A stretch of DNA of 64,000 nucleotides from Cinnamomum chago (Eukaryota > Streptophyta > Magnoliopsida > Laurales > Lauraceae): positions 72,308,001-72,372,000 of the forward strand of contig CP142451.1 of NCBI GenBank assembly GCA_038049695.1. The letters run 5' to 3'. Made by a program: the position numbers and the translations under genes. This document shows, piece after piece, positions 21,943 through 33,824 of the stretch (position 1 is the first letter of the stretch; each line of letters begins with the position of its first letter). The notes beneath the pieces were generated by a model. It worked only from the letters and a program-made list of their open reading frames with translations, had not been told where the DNA came from and did no database searches.

Positions 21943-22925
21943 GAAACAACTACAAACCCTCATTATTTCGTTGCTTGTTTCTTTTGGTAGACACATATGG
22001 TTGCTGTTATTACATTGTTTTTGGGCATCTATACCAAACGATTTGCTTTTGGAAATAGAAGGCACAAGTAAAGTGAAGCATAGATCTTGTCAATATCTTT
22101 TTAATTTAATTTTTTTTTTTCATCTAAACCAACTTCCATATTTATATTTAAGAAAAAAGAGAAGTTAGAAATGGGGCCATCCTAACATGCCCACTACACA
22201 ATTCTCACATGTCTATAATGATTAGTGTAGTCATTTTTGTGAGTGGTTACAACCGAATTCCTTTCTTTTGCGACTCATAAGTTTTTCTTTTAAATTTCTT
22301 GGTATTCATAGTTCCACCCCCAAGCGATTTTATTTTTCTTATTCACATACTATTTTGGATTGTCTTAGTTCACTATGCTATTTTTAATGGCTTCATATAT
22401 TGGTTTGAACAATAGCACATGCAGGACTACACTAGTGTAATAATAATATGAAGAAATAACCAAGTAATTGAAGCATGCCCGCATTCTCCCCTTGACTTAG
22501 TTTAGCACCTTCATTAGCTGCCATTTTAAGTTTTGCTACCATAGGGCTGTGCAGCCTTAAGTTGTAAGTTATATTGAGGGAACTCTAGATGGCTCAATGT
22601 TATAATAATGAGGTATATAGGGAAGCCTCATCTTACATTTTGATAAACGAACTCATTTATATACCATTATCACATTTCATTTAGTCATGTGACACGTAAG
22701 TGGGGGTAAATAAGCGTGTGTTTGCTTATTGTTACACACATGCATACATTGCTATGACATTCATGCATAGATCCTTAACCAATGTTCAACATTGGGTCTC
22801 CAAACATGCATTTTCTACTGCTGGTTCATTTTGATTAGATTAGGTAAGAAATACATGAATAATAGCATGAATAATAAGAATACAAGGACTGACCCATTGT
22901 TTCTAATTTCTAATTACTTGTGACT
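21943..22925. other. Upstream region of CACTA#2, no terminus found
   Basis: AT-rich sequence before the TNP2 start at 22926. No CACTA end or subterminal repeat is visible. It probably contains old flanking DNA plus the CACTA#2 promoter, but I cannot place the boundary. Confidence 0.45.
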
Positions 22926-25900
22926 ATGTCAGATATGGACAGGAGTTGGATATTACATTATCAGAACCGATTTAGTGCTAAGTACATAGCTGGGGTGAAT
23001 TCATTTATTGATTTTGCAAAGGCGAATTCCCCCGGGGCAGTGTTGATTAATTGCCCATGTAACAATTGCTATAACCATCGGAAGCATGACTATCTAGCCG
23101 TGAGAAATCATTTGCACATTCATGGAATGATGGTCTCATACCTACGGTGGATATATCACGGGGAACCTATAGTTCAACCCGATGATTCGGATGAGAGCGA
23201 GGATGAATCAAAAGAGAATCAGGATGAATATGATGAGTTGATAGAGGACCATCGTAGGGGAACTTACTTGGATGAAGATACTCAAGAGAGGGATGATGTG
23301 CAGGATTTTGAAAGTTTGTTGAAGGCTTCTCAGCGTGGCCTGTACCCAGGATGCAAAAGCTCAGATACTCTGTTATTGTTTGTCATCAAGATATTGCATG
23401 TGAAGGTAGAAAGTGGGTGTAGCAACAAGTCGTTCGACAAGGTTCTGCAGATTTTTAAGGACTTCTTACCCGAAGGTCATGTGGTGCCGGCCTCAGTTTA
23501 CGAGGCGAAGAAATTATTACGTAACTTGGGCATGGGATACAAGAACATAGATGCCTGCAAACACAATTGTGTGTTGTATTGGAAGGAGAACGCTCAATTG
23601 GATAAATGTCCAGAATGTGAAGAGCCTAGGTACAAGGTCAATGATGGCAAGCGAAAGAAGATCCCTCATAAGGTGCTCCGTTACTTCCCATTGACACCGA
23701 GGTTACGCAGATTGTATATGTCAAGGAAGACAACCACAGAGATGAGATTGCACAGTGATAAGCACGTTGACGATGGGATAGCGCGGCATCCGGTTGATTC
23801 AGTGGAATGGAAAGAATTTGATAAGAAATATCTAGAGTTTGCTCAAGAGACACGTAATGTGAGGCTGGGGTTAGCCATCGATGGATTCAATCCTTTCGGT
23901 AACATTAGCACCTCTTATAGCATGTGGCCTGTCATACTTATGCCCTATAATTTGCCACCATGGATGTGCATGAAGGAGCCATTCTTGATGATGTCATTAC
24001 TTATTCCAGGACCAAACTCACCGGAAAATGATATCGATGTATATCTGAGGCCCTTGGTTGATGAGTTGAAGGAGTTATGGGATCATGGTGTATCGACTTA
24101 TGATGCCTCCACTAAACAGACCTTTCAAATGCATGCGGTTGTGATGTGGACGATAAATGCCTTTCCTGCGTATGGTAACTTTTCTGGGTGGAGCACTAAA
24201 GGTTATAACGCTTGCCCCTCGTGTAACGATGGCTTGTTAGGGGTGAAGTTGAAAGATAAGATTGGGTACATTGGCCATCGGAAATTCTTGGAACTGAACC
24301 AACAATGGCGTAGAAGCAAGGCCTTCAATGGTCAGCCTGAGCGTAAAAGAATTCTTTGGATTTACCGGGGCAAAAGGTACTAGACCAGCTAGAAGAACTA
24401 GCGCCGGTCAAGTTTGGCAAGAATAACAAAAGATTGCATGACTCGGGAGAACTGAATTGGACAAAGAAAAGCATCCTATTTGAATGACCCTACTGAAAGT
24501 GCAAAAAACTTCGACACACCCTTGATCCTATGCACATTGAGAAGAACATCTGTGTATCTTTGGTTGGAACAATTTTGGGCATAAAGGGCAAAGACAAGGA
24601 CACTGAGAAAGCGCGTAAGGATTTGAAAAATATGGGCATCAGGCCAGAGTTGCATTTAGTGGAGAGGGGCGATGGATCCATCTTGAAGCCGCGTGCCTCT
24701 TACACTCTGGAACCAAAACATAGAGATGGGTTTTATGAATTCTTGAAGTCGATCAAATACCCAGATGGCTATCCGGCAAACCTCTCGAGGTGTGTAACCT
24801 CGAAAAATGATAAATTAGCTGGTTTAAAGAGCCATGATTGCCACATCCTTATCCAACGCATCCTTCTTATTGGCATGCACAACTTTCTGAATACGGATAT
24901 CTTTACAACATTATTTGAGTTAAACAGCTTTTTCCAAGACTTCTGCTCGAAAACACAGAGACACGATGATTTTGAAAAAATTGGAGGATCAGATAGTTTA
25001 AATATTGTGCAAGCTAGAGAGGATTTTTCCTCCTGCTTTCTTTGATGTGATGGTTCATCTATCGGTTCACTTGCCACGCGAGGCCATACTTGGTGGACCG
25101 GTGCAATATCGGTGGATGTACCCGATAGAAAGGTAATAGTTGTTGACCATTGATTAATTATTTATGTATTAGTGCAATTACCTTGCATTAAAAATCGTAA
25201 TTGTTATCATTGGTTGTTTAAAGGTTTCTGAAGACCTTAAAAGGGTACGTTCACAACCGAGCTCGGCTTGAAGGTTCGATTGCTGAGGCTTACATTGTCA
25301 AAGAGTGCCTCACTTTTTGCTCAATGTATTTAAGGCAGATTGATTGAGTACAGCGTTATGATGATGGTGGTGAACATGGCCCGGGGATGTCGGTCTTCAC
25401 ACAAACTGTCCATCCCATCGGACTGATGCCAAGGGCACATGATCCTTCTCAAAGAGAGCGTGACATGGCTCATTGGTTTGTGCTGAATAATTGCCATGAG
25501 GTGGAGCTGTATCTACAGTATGTGCTTCAATCTAGCCATATTTATACATTGCTTGTTAATTCCTTTATTCAGTCTCTACTCTTACTTATTCATTAGAAGC
25601 TATCTTGAGTAGGGAACACAAGAATTCAGTGCAAGATCAAAGAGGTGGAGATGTCGGGCAGATACAACAAAAAGAATTTGCAGGATGGTTCAAACAACGT
25701 GTAAGACATATAAAATATTATCATTTTAATTGCTAGATATTATTGGATTACACTTCAAATAACATTAGTCTAATACATTTGTCTTAATTTACTTATGTAG
25801 ATGAATCAATTGCAAACTCTAGGGTCACCAGAAGCTTCTGATGAGATGTGGTCATTAGCAAATGGCCCTAGATCCCTAGTGAATCTTTACCAGGGGTGTG

Positions 25901-26544
25901 ATTCCAATTGCGTCCGATACCACACTATAGACCGTGAGAAATGCCGTAGGAGCCATAGTAGCGGCTTGGTCGTGGAAGAGGAATACGAAGGGGTGACACA
26001 TGACTACTATGGCTACATCTGCAAAGTCTGGCAATTGTCCTATCGGCACGAGGGTAAGGTGGTCTTATTTGAATGTGAATGGTACAACACTAGTACCAAG
26101 CACAAGATAAACATCGAAGACCATGTTACAAGCATTGATATCACGGGTCGTTGGTGTATGGATGATCCATTTGTCCTACCAAGTCAGGTGACAGAAGTCT
26201 TTTAAGTCAATGACACTAGTAGAGGAAAAAATTGGAGAGTTGTAGAATTGGTCAAGCCTCGGGGAGTAAGGGATGCACCCGCTAAGCGAGATGACGACGA
26301 AAACGACGATGATATGCCTAATGATGCATTTCAGCAAGACGAAACGACGTTTATTGTCCCAGTCCTCGTCGATGGTACTAGTGTCCAATACTCTAGGGAT
26401 GATATAGATCCTGAGATCGTTCTCAATGATGAGTCAGTAGACGAGGATGGCCAAGACGAGGATGAAACATTGACGGAGGACGAAGATGAAGAAGAAAATG
26501 ATGTTCATAGTCAAGATGATGATGATATGGAATATGACATGTAG
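22926..26544 (+). pseudogene. CACTA#2 TNP2-type transposase gene
   Basis: The ATG at 22926 starts MSDMDRSWI, the classic opening of the transposase-associated domain, followed by CPCNNCYNHRKH and HIHGMMVSYLRWIYHGEP. An acidic linker precedes the TNP2 core (about 23500-24350; CKHNCVLYWKE, LRYFPLTPRLRRLY, LLIPGPNSPENDIDVYL, WTINAFPAYGNFSGW). DUF4218 spans about 24500-25135 (MHIEKNICVSLVGTILGIKG, GLKSHDCHILIQ), and DUF4216 about 25990-26240. An acidic tail ends at 26544. Introns are supported at 25136-25224 and around 25521-25615 and 25700-25800. Breaks are a one-base loss near 24353, TGAs at 24484 and 24493, an extra A near 24978, and TAA at 26203-26205 in place of a tyrosine codon. Confidence 0.88.
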
Positions 26545-26715
26545 TGTTTGTTTCAGGCTTTGCACATGTAACAATTAAGTAAATTAATAAAGATCTTGTC
26601 TTACATAATGACATTGTGTTCAATTTCATTTTTTCTTCTGATTTGTTCATATATAGATAAGACATTTCTACATTTCAGATTTTATTCTGATTTCTATATA
26701 TAATAGCTGTAAAAG
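26545..26715 (+). other. Spacer between CACTA#2 genes
   Basis: AT-rich, short intergenic stretch holding the 3' end of the TNP2 transcript and presumably the promoter of the accessory gene. No specific motif identified. Confidence 0.4.
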
Positions 26716-28595
26716 ATGCCAAACGGAGGGAAAAAATGGGTCAAACCAGGAGAGTTGTCCCGTCAAGTGCAAGCATCCAATTATTTATTAAAGAGAAAAA
26801 AGACAATTAAGCAGAATGCTGAGAAACTTGCATCTCTAGGGCTCCCGCCGACCACACGCACTATATTTGGTCCGGCTAAAGAGACAAACGAGAAGGGAAA
26901 GACGAATGTTAGTGGGAATGATAAGGATGAGAATTACATTCCCTCCAAAGATGATGATGTAAATGATGAGACATCTTGGTTTCAATCAGATGAGGTAATC
27001 TTTCAGTGAATGTTTGTGACATGTACTTGAAAATATTAGTTTTGATGGTGACACTCATGCTAAAATGATTTTCATTTCCATTTAATGTAAGTTGCTGACA
27101 TTCACTTTATTAATATTATTGATTTTTGCTAATAGTTATTTATTTTCCTTGTCACTTTGCTTTAAGCCGGATTGCAGAGATGCCTCGGGATAATAGGGTG
27201 AAACGAGCTCGGAGGATTGCAGCTACACTCGGGTTAGCTTGTGTAGAGAGCCCACCTGAGGCCTCGACACAGCTTCCGCCGACTGCTCTTCTAGTTACAC
27301 GGTCTGGAGGATCAGGGAGGACCCTTGATTTGGCAGCCCCCCAGCCTCTGCCGATTCAGCCTCCGACCACATAGCCCTCGCCGACCCAGCCTCCGACGAG
27401 TCCTCATACAGTCGGGAGCACCGTAGATGAGAAAATTATGACCTCTTAAAATTCAGAATGGTTCTTTAACAGCATCAGCCCCAGTCTTGAAGGTTCTGAG
27501 CCTTGTAAAGGGTGTTACGCGAGGGAAGAATGTGACAAAGATGAGGAGACAGCTGGGTCATAACATCCCAGTCCCGATCCCCATCTCTAGTCATAGGCCA
27601 GAAAGGGAACATGCCCCATCACTGGTTAACCATCTTGAGTTAGCCATTATAGAGCTTGACAGAGGGTTGTGATCCAGCTGATTGGCAGTTGATGGTCTCG
27701 CAGTGCTGGGAATCACTAGCCTGGAAGGTAACTTTGGGATGTTATCTACAACAACTATTTATGTATTCCAACGTAATTCTATTAGTAATGATTTTATAAA
27801 TGACTGCTATTATATTATTGTTTTTCTATGTAGGTGAAGTCGAAAAAAGCTCCAGAGAGTCGAGCCAAGCTGCCATATAATCATACTAGTGGCTCCAAGT
27901 CATTTGCATCGAGGATGTCTCTGATGGTACTAATTATATTCATATGAAGATACTAGATTAAGTTTATTAATTTATCAATATGTAGCTAGGTTCATATCTA
28001 ATACAAAGCTATTTCAAATGACAGACGGCACAGAATGCCGGTCAAGCGCCGCCTATTACTCAATTCTTTCGCGACACTCACTGCAGAGAAAAGAGTAATG
28101 AGTGGGTAAATGAGTTGGCTCAGCAGAGACATGTACGTTTTCTATTAAATCAATTATGATAAATAATGCCATAAAAGCATTCTAAATCCCTTTTTTTTAT
28201 TTAAATGGCAGGAGGCCTTGGTGCAGCGGACTGAGGAGCAGTCGCAACCCTCTGTCACAGCCCCGATGACTGAGGAGCAGATTGTTGTTGATGTGCTTGG
28301 ACAGAGGTCGAGATACTTAAAAGGGTATGGCATATATACGAGGACCTCTGCATCTTCCACACAGTTTCGATCACCGGATCCTGAGGTGATCGCCCTGCGG
28401 GAGCAGTTAGATGAGCAGGATAGGAGGCTACTTGAGGCCCTCGTTCAACAATTGGCAACTGCGACAGGGATAGATCTGACCATCTTTCAAGACATCGCGA
28501 GAGGGACCTCTTTTGTTGGTGATGGCACATCTACTGGAGATCATGATGCGACCCTTTGGTTAGTAGATTATTCTCTTGAAATTTTAACACAATAA
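26716..28595 (+). pseudogene. CACTA#2 accessory transposase gene (Transposase_24 type)
   Basis: The first exon (26716-26995) encodes a basic then acidic N-terminus starting MPNGGKKWVKPGELSRQV. After introns, 27180-27670 gives a proline/glutamine-rich segment and the block VTRGKNVTKMRRQLG. 27836-27925 reads KAPESRAKLPYNHTSGSKSF and ASRMS, and 28021-28130 reads ITQFFRDTHCREKSNEWVNE. 28210-28595 carries EEQIVVDVLGQRSRYLKGYG, then a leucine-rich coiled coil near EQLDEQDRRLLEALVQQLAT. This matches the second gene of plant CACTA elements. Stops at about 27374, 27447 and 27672 and exon-scale gaps show decay. Exon borders are approximate. Confidence 0.75.
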
Positions 28596-28789
28596 CTAGT
28601 CAAAATTTATAAACACTAAAAATGTAGCATTTTCAACACCTCGGAAATGTGAATAAAGATTTGATTTTGGGAATTGGGGTGGATTCTTTTTTAGATTTTG
28701 AGATGGAAATGTGAAGATGAGTTCATTGATCTTTGGTTCTTTTTTTTTGGATTAGACTCCCCTTATATTGGTTGCAATGCATGAGATGA
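28596..28789. other. Spacer, nothing recognised
   Basis: Short AT-rich stretch between the CACTA#2 accessory gene and the MetRS exons; the CACTA terminus expected near here is not visible. Confidence 0.35.
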
Positions 28790-29439
28790 TCTCTTCTGAG
28801 TGGGGGGTTCCTGTTCTCCATGAGAAGTATAAAGACAAGGTTCGGTAAGATTGTTGCAATTAAGTTACTTTTGTACATCTGTCTAGCTCTTACCATTATA
28901 GTTATATTCCTTGCATTGCTTGAACTGTCTTTATAATCTTTCTATGTGAATGTTTTATTTCTGCTTTGTGCTTCACAGATTTTGTTTCAATTATACTTCA
29001 CTAATTGACTTTGAATTACTATGTTCTGGTATTCAGGTCTTTTATGTATGGTTTGATGCACCTATTGGGTACATTTCGATTACTGCATGCTACACCCCTG
29101 ATTGGGAGAAGTGGTGGAAAGATCCCGAAAATGTGGAATTATATCAATTTATGGGCAAGGATAATGTCCCATTCCACACTGTGAGAATCCTTCCTCTTTC
29201 TATCCTTTGTTTGATGTTATTTATTTATTTATCTATTTATTTTTTAACAAACAGTTTGTTAGTAAAAAAAGGCTCATGTGATTAAATACGGTAACTATGT
29301 AGTTTGTATTACCACAAGGCTTATAATGTTTTGATATTGTAATTTCAGGTAATATTTCCTTCAACACTTTTAGGAGCTGCTAAAAACTGGACATTGATGA
29401 AAACTATCAGCGTTACAGAATATTTGAATTATGAAGCAG
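28790..29439 (+). pseudogene. Methionyl-tRNA synthetase gene fragment (three exons)
   Basis: Three consecutive exons of a plant cytosolic-type MetRS with introns retained. The first ends near 28840 (EWGVPVLHEKYKDK). The second, 29037-29180, encodes [20 protein letters not shown] and [26 protein letters not shown], bounded by attcag and gtgaga. The third, 29349-29439, encodes VIFPSTLLGA, NWTLMKTISVTEYLNYEAG, bounded by tttcag and gtcagc. The fragment covers the Rossmann-fold region before the KMSKS loop, which is not present. Reading frames and splice sites are intact within the fragment, but no upstream or downstream exons follow. It is either a captured gene piece or the residue of a broken gene. 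Confidence 0.85.
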
Positions 29440-30046
29440 GTCAGCTTAGTTATAGTCACTGTTCTTGTATTGGCATCTCTATCCCTTTGTTGGTTGATGA
29501 TCGTGTAAATTGAATCCCTTGCCTTTAAGCTCTAACCTCTGCTGTAATGGGTTTACATGATTTTTTCAAAGTAACAGACGGAAACACTGAACTTGGGGGT
29601 GTGTTGTTACTTTATATTTCTCACAGAAAAGCAAGATGGAGAGTTAGGATTAATTTGTCCTTGGAATAGGTGTTTAAGTAAAGGGCGTATGGACTTTATA
29701 ATAAGCTTAAATTTTTTTTTTGTCATTCTTTTGATCCCCAAGCACAAATCTGGTAAGACTGGTTACTGGCCATGGGTTGTTTGGGTGTAGTACCTTAAAA
29801 AAAAAATTCAAAACTCTGTTGTTTTATTAGCGGATCAACTGTGGAAGTTGTTGGCTTTCTATCTCGATTGTGTATACTCCCACATTAAAGCATGGTATCA
29901 GGTCCAGAAGATGTCGAGTCTGGGCCAAAGATTCTCCAACCCAGTGGTCCGATGGGTCTGATGGGGCTTAATATTAAGGCCTTGAACAGGCCATCTGCAA
30001 AACATGTATGCCCCCCTTTCTGCAATATGATGGCTGGGTCATTAAC
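29440..30046. other. Intron-like spacer and flank of the solo LTR
   Basis: Begins as the intron after the third MetRS exon. No further MetRS exon follows. The piece at 29890-30046 ('catggtatcaggtccagaag' onward) is contiguous with 32684 once the solo LTR is removed. Confidence 0.4.
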
Positions 30047-32678
30047 TGTAAGACCCCGTCCCAAGTGACATTGATTAGTGTTAATTAAGTTGTGTTTTAG
30101 TTTTAAGCGTGTTGAGTGTATTTTGGTTAAGTTGGGATTAGAATAGCTTTTAATATAACTTTGGAAATTTTGAGTGCCTTTCTGACTAGTGGGGCCCTTT
30201 GGGGATTCCTTTATGACTTTGCGTTTACTTGTGGGATCATCTGAGGTTCTTGTGTTTGATTATTTTAACATCGTTTTATTTATCTCATTAATCCCTACAA
30301 CTTTTATGTTGATCCTGTGCCCATTCGAGATCTCGAAACCCGACTTTCCTAGCATTGAGGGCAAAACAGTCTTTGTGCACTAAATCTGTATCCAAAATTT
30401 GATATTCCCGAAACCCATGAAACATATACTTTTTGGAAACTAGATATTTCGGTGATCATTTTTCCCTTCTTCGTCGAATTCGTTCGAAGTCTCGAAAGTC
30501 GTGATTTCAACCCACAAAGATTTCACTAGTGGAGCTCACTCCCCACTTGCTTTATAAGGAAACCCTTCTTCCTCATTTCCCTTTTTCCAGCCCAAACCAA
30601 ACCCCAAGCTAGGGTTTCCCTTCTTTCTTCTTCTTATTGCTTCTTCATCCTCAATCCACTCCCAAACTTGCACCAATAGAAGATTTGAAGTCATCATCTT
30701 CTTCATCTCTTTGAGAACTCTCTCTTAATCGCATTTGTGGAGGAAACCACCTACTCCAAGACCTCCTTTTGAACTAACCTAGAATTTTGAAAAACCCTCA
30801 TGTAAGTAATCCTTCCCCTCTTTTGATTTTGTGTTCTCCTAGCTTAAGGGAATCTCCATTTCGATTATTGAAACTTCTTTCTCCCCATTCCATGTTTTGA
30901 CTCTTTTAGGGTTTTGTTTTGGGGCTTTTTTCTTGTAGCTTGGACCTTTGACTTGGAAAGCTTGATTAGAGCTTGGATTGCTTATTAGAGACCTAAGGCA
31001 AGTGGATGAAATGATAGTTTGAGTGAACCATTCCAAAGGACAATTCGCTCGAGTGAACCCTCCCATAACTCATTCCAGAAAGTGGTTAACTCGAGCGCAT
31101 GGATTGTTCGCTCGAGCCAACCCAAACTAGACGAGTTTGCTCGAGCGAACCCTCCCAAAAGACCATTCCAGAGAGCACCTCGCTCGAGTGAACTCTCCGA
31201 TTCCCTCGAGCGATGTGCTCTGTCGGTCAAGGGCTATGTTTGGGACAGCGATGAATTGTTTAAACGTTTTGGGGACTATTCATTAAGAACCCCTCTATGT
31301 CAGGGAGATTTACTAGGTAATGTATGAGGCCATTTGAGAAAGAAACCACATCACGAAGATTCATCGAAGTTTTGAAATTACCGAGGTGTGTAAGGAGCCT
31401 GGAATGTCTACAAACTCAAGGAGTACCAAGTTGTTATTAGATCGACATACGAGACCCCTATTCGCCTTAAACAAATCTTGAACCCGATACTTTACCCGAA
31501 ATTTCAATTGTTCATTGTATTTCCTTGTTCCAGAGATTCATACTACATGACTTGTTATTCCCAAAAGCATTGAAATTGTACTTGTAATAATTGCTAGTCC
31601 CAAAGTGCATTGCCTGACATGAGATGACAATTGTGCCTTTGAGCACCCACGTCCCACCCGTTTATTTACTTGCACTTGATGTTTTTTACACATGTCTTGA
31701 TTTCTGTTATTTGACCTATGAGTCGGCACCACTAAGCTTAGATATCCTTGTCAGTCTGATCCACTGACTTGGTGATCCCCCTCTTGTCCCGTCAGCTGCA
31801 GTTTGGATCCCGCTACCCGATTATTATCGTAGTCTTGTGTCGATACCCCAGATTGCTACCGTCATGTCCCATATATTATATGTATATGTATATATTTTCT
31901 TATTTCTCCTCACCTTGTGTGACTGAGATCAACACCTTGATATTGCTCTGCCACTTCTGTGATAGAGGACTTAATTAGCTTTGTGTGGTTGTCATCTTGC
32001 TTGTTTTCCGTTTCCTTGGTTACCTTTATATGTTTTACAACGCATACTTGTATTTGAATAAATGATTTATCTCTTTTATGGAAATTGTTATTTAAATAAG
32101 CTTAAATGCTTTTGAAGGTAAATTCATTTATTGTTATATTGTTATGTCTTTTAACCCGTTTGTCAAACCGTCTTGTTTGACCCACTCTTTGGTGCTCAGG
32201 TCTGGACATTGTCTATCCAAAGGCGGAGCTTGAGGACGCGGTCGGCGAACCGCAACGCCTAGTTGAGTGGCGTGCTGATGATGTCATTTAGACATTTGAT
32301 TGCTTTGAGAGACGTAACATTTTAGGAACGTTTAACCAGTCTTTTGGGGATTGGTATTTTGTTTATATTGGCCTTTGTTGGCCTCTATTTTTGGGAATGT
32401 AACTAAATGATCTTTTGTATAAACTTTAACTTTTCTTTTGGGAAAGCACTTATGATCATTGCTTATTCTGATACTTGATTTATATATATAATTTTATCTT
32501 GTGACTAGAATTGAAATTATCAATTTGATTTGTTACACGCTTTTGCATTGAAAGAAATATTTATGTTGTTGTGATATCCTCACCGCAGACACCTGTAGGA
32601 AATTAAATAAATATTTACACACATCTTCAGTCCCGATCCCGGATTAGGACCTCGGTAACCCGGTCCGGGGTCGCGACA
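30047..32678 (+). mobile_element. Solo LTR of a Tekay-like family
   Basis: Starts TGTAAGACCCCGTCCC and ends ...gggtcgcgaca. It is flanked on both sides by the 5-bp duplication ttaac (30042-30046 and 32679-32683). There is no primer site, polypurine tract or internal sequence, so it is a solo LTR left by LTR-LTR recombination. A TATA-like box (ctttataagg) sits at 30550-30558, followed by a pyrimidine-rich leader. It is a different family from the Tekay LTR at 47150, but with similar length and architecture. Confidence 0.9.
31025..31220 (+). repeat. Palindromic-word cluster (CTCGAG) in solo LTR
   Basis: Six copies of ctcgag, most in the wider context 'tcgctcgagygaac' or its complement, occur within about 190 bp, accompanied by repeated 'cattccaga' and 'aaccctccca' spacers. 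The cluster lies about 1 kb from the LTR start, close to the relative position of the ggtcgacc cluster in the Tekay LTR. Confidence 0.85.
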
Positions 32679-32683
32679 TTAAC

Positions 32684-32944
32684 CGTAAAAGATCCAAGTC
32701 CTGGCCCATCTTAATATTGGACTAGGTAATGAGGCTGGGCCGGGCCTACTCGACGGGCCCAAAACACAGCCGAATGTGCAACAGACTTGAGTTCTGCACA
32801 GGCTGGCCCATCCCATGACCATTGACCACCCCTAGTGAGCCCACTTGGGCGCATTCCAATTCAAACGAAAACCACTCAAACTGAAGGGCTTGGATTTTTG
32901 TTTCCTGTTTCTGTTTCTGTTTCGCAGATTGCTTATAATCACAT
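32684..32944. other. Flank between solo LTR and GDSL fragment
   Basis: Continuation of the pre-insertion sequence interrupted by the solo LTR. The pyrimidine-rich stretch 'ctgtttctgtttcgcag' (to 32927) looks like a splice acceptor for the following fragment. Confidence 0.4.
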
Positions 32945-33100
32945 GTTCCTCCATTGGAGTCATTCAAGGATGGGATGTACATAATATTCATTGGTATCAA
33001 GGACATCCTAAACAACTTCACCATGGATGGTGCAACTCCAGCTGAAGTCATGGAGAAAACGGTCCCACAAGTAATATCAACAATTTTCAAGGCCGTACAA
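32945..33100 (+). pseudogene. GDSL esterase/lipase exon fragment (probable)
   Basis: An open stretch reads VPPLESFKDGMYIIFIGIKD and then MDGATPAEVMEKTVPQVIST up to a donor at 33101 (gtaagt). The spacing LP-x4-F-x3-LY-x3-IG-x-ND followed by an amphipathic VxxxVPxVxSxI segment is that of block III of plant GDSL esterases, but here the conserved asparagine of the G-x-N-D motif is lysine. An in-frame TAA lies shortly upstream. The identification is by pattern only. Confidence 0.55.
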
Positions 33101-33293
33101 GTAAGTAGTGGGACCCCACCCAACCTCAGGTCACACTTCAGCAATTACAGACCCTGATGGCCCAATTCATTACACTAGGGGCCCTACCCAACCTCAGGTC
33201 ACTCCACCCCCCATGTGCAAGAACCCCATCTCATTTCTCATTACATATTTTCAGTTGAACCAAACAAAGCTGAAACTTTGAGACTAGAGGAAG

Positions 33294-33543
33294 ATGGATC
33301 CACCTCATGCTCTTTCAGCCACCAACTTATTGGGTCTATTTTGTTTCTTCATCTTGCTAGCAACTCAAACGGCTGATGTAATAAGGTACAAATGGGAAGT
33401 GAATTACCAGTTCAAGTCCCCTGATTGCTATAAGAAGCTGGCTATAGCCATCAATGGAAGGACTCCTGGTCCCACAATCCTCGCACAACAAGGCGACACT
33501 GTTATCATCGAGCTGAAGAACAGTTTGGTCACTGAGAACACAA
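33294..33543 (+). pseudogene. L-ascorbate oxidase first exon, gene truncated
   Basis: ATG at 33294 starts a 30-residue secretion signal with a hydrophobic core (LLGLFCFFILLATQ). It is followed by YKWEVNYQFKSPDCYKKLAI, INGRTPGPTI and GDTVIIELKNSL. This is the N-terminus of the first cupredoxin domain of apoplastic ascorbate oxidase (multicopper oxidase family). The first copper-binding HWHG motif should follow in the next exon; instead the frame runs past a donor at 33544 (gtattt) to a stop, and no later exon is recognisable before the tandem array. The first exon is intact, but the rest of the gene is missing from this window. Confidence 0.85.
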
Positions 33544-33824
33544 GTATTTGTTGCGTGTCTTAAATTTGTTACTAGTGTGGTGCCCCATTGGCGTAAGCAC
33601 TAAGCAGTATGTTCCAGCTTTTAACTGGGTGCGTTTGGAACTTTGGATGCCTCATTTTTCTTTTCCCTGTGAATGTCATCATCTCAGGATGAAGAAACGA
33701 CCATTTACTCGTCGTGGCAGATGTTACTTCTATAATGTTAGTTTTAGCTTATTTTTTATTAGAAAATGTAGAATCTCTGGAGATTTAATATATTAGAGTT
33801 GCTTGGTCTTGGAATCTCAGATTA
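33544..33824. other. Intron-like remnant, nothing recognised
   Basis: Follows the ascorbate oxidase exon and precedes the tandem array. No multicopper oxidase exon could be seen. Confidence 0.4.

Larger units (their letters stand above)
22926..28595 (+). mobile_element. CACTA#2 gene pair, ends not found
   Basis: A second CACTA element on the plus strand, from a different subfamily than CACTA#1: its TNP2 and accessory proteins differ widely in sequence. Order is TNP2 gene (22926-26544) then accessory gene (26716-28595). Neither terminal inverted repeat could be identified, so the true span is larger or the element is truncated at both sides. Confidence 0.75.

Noticed and set aside
33294..33563. 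Functional ascorbate oxidase gene
   Set aside because: Only the first exon is present; copper-binding exons do not follow.
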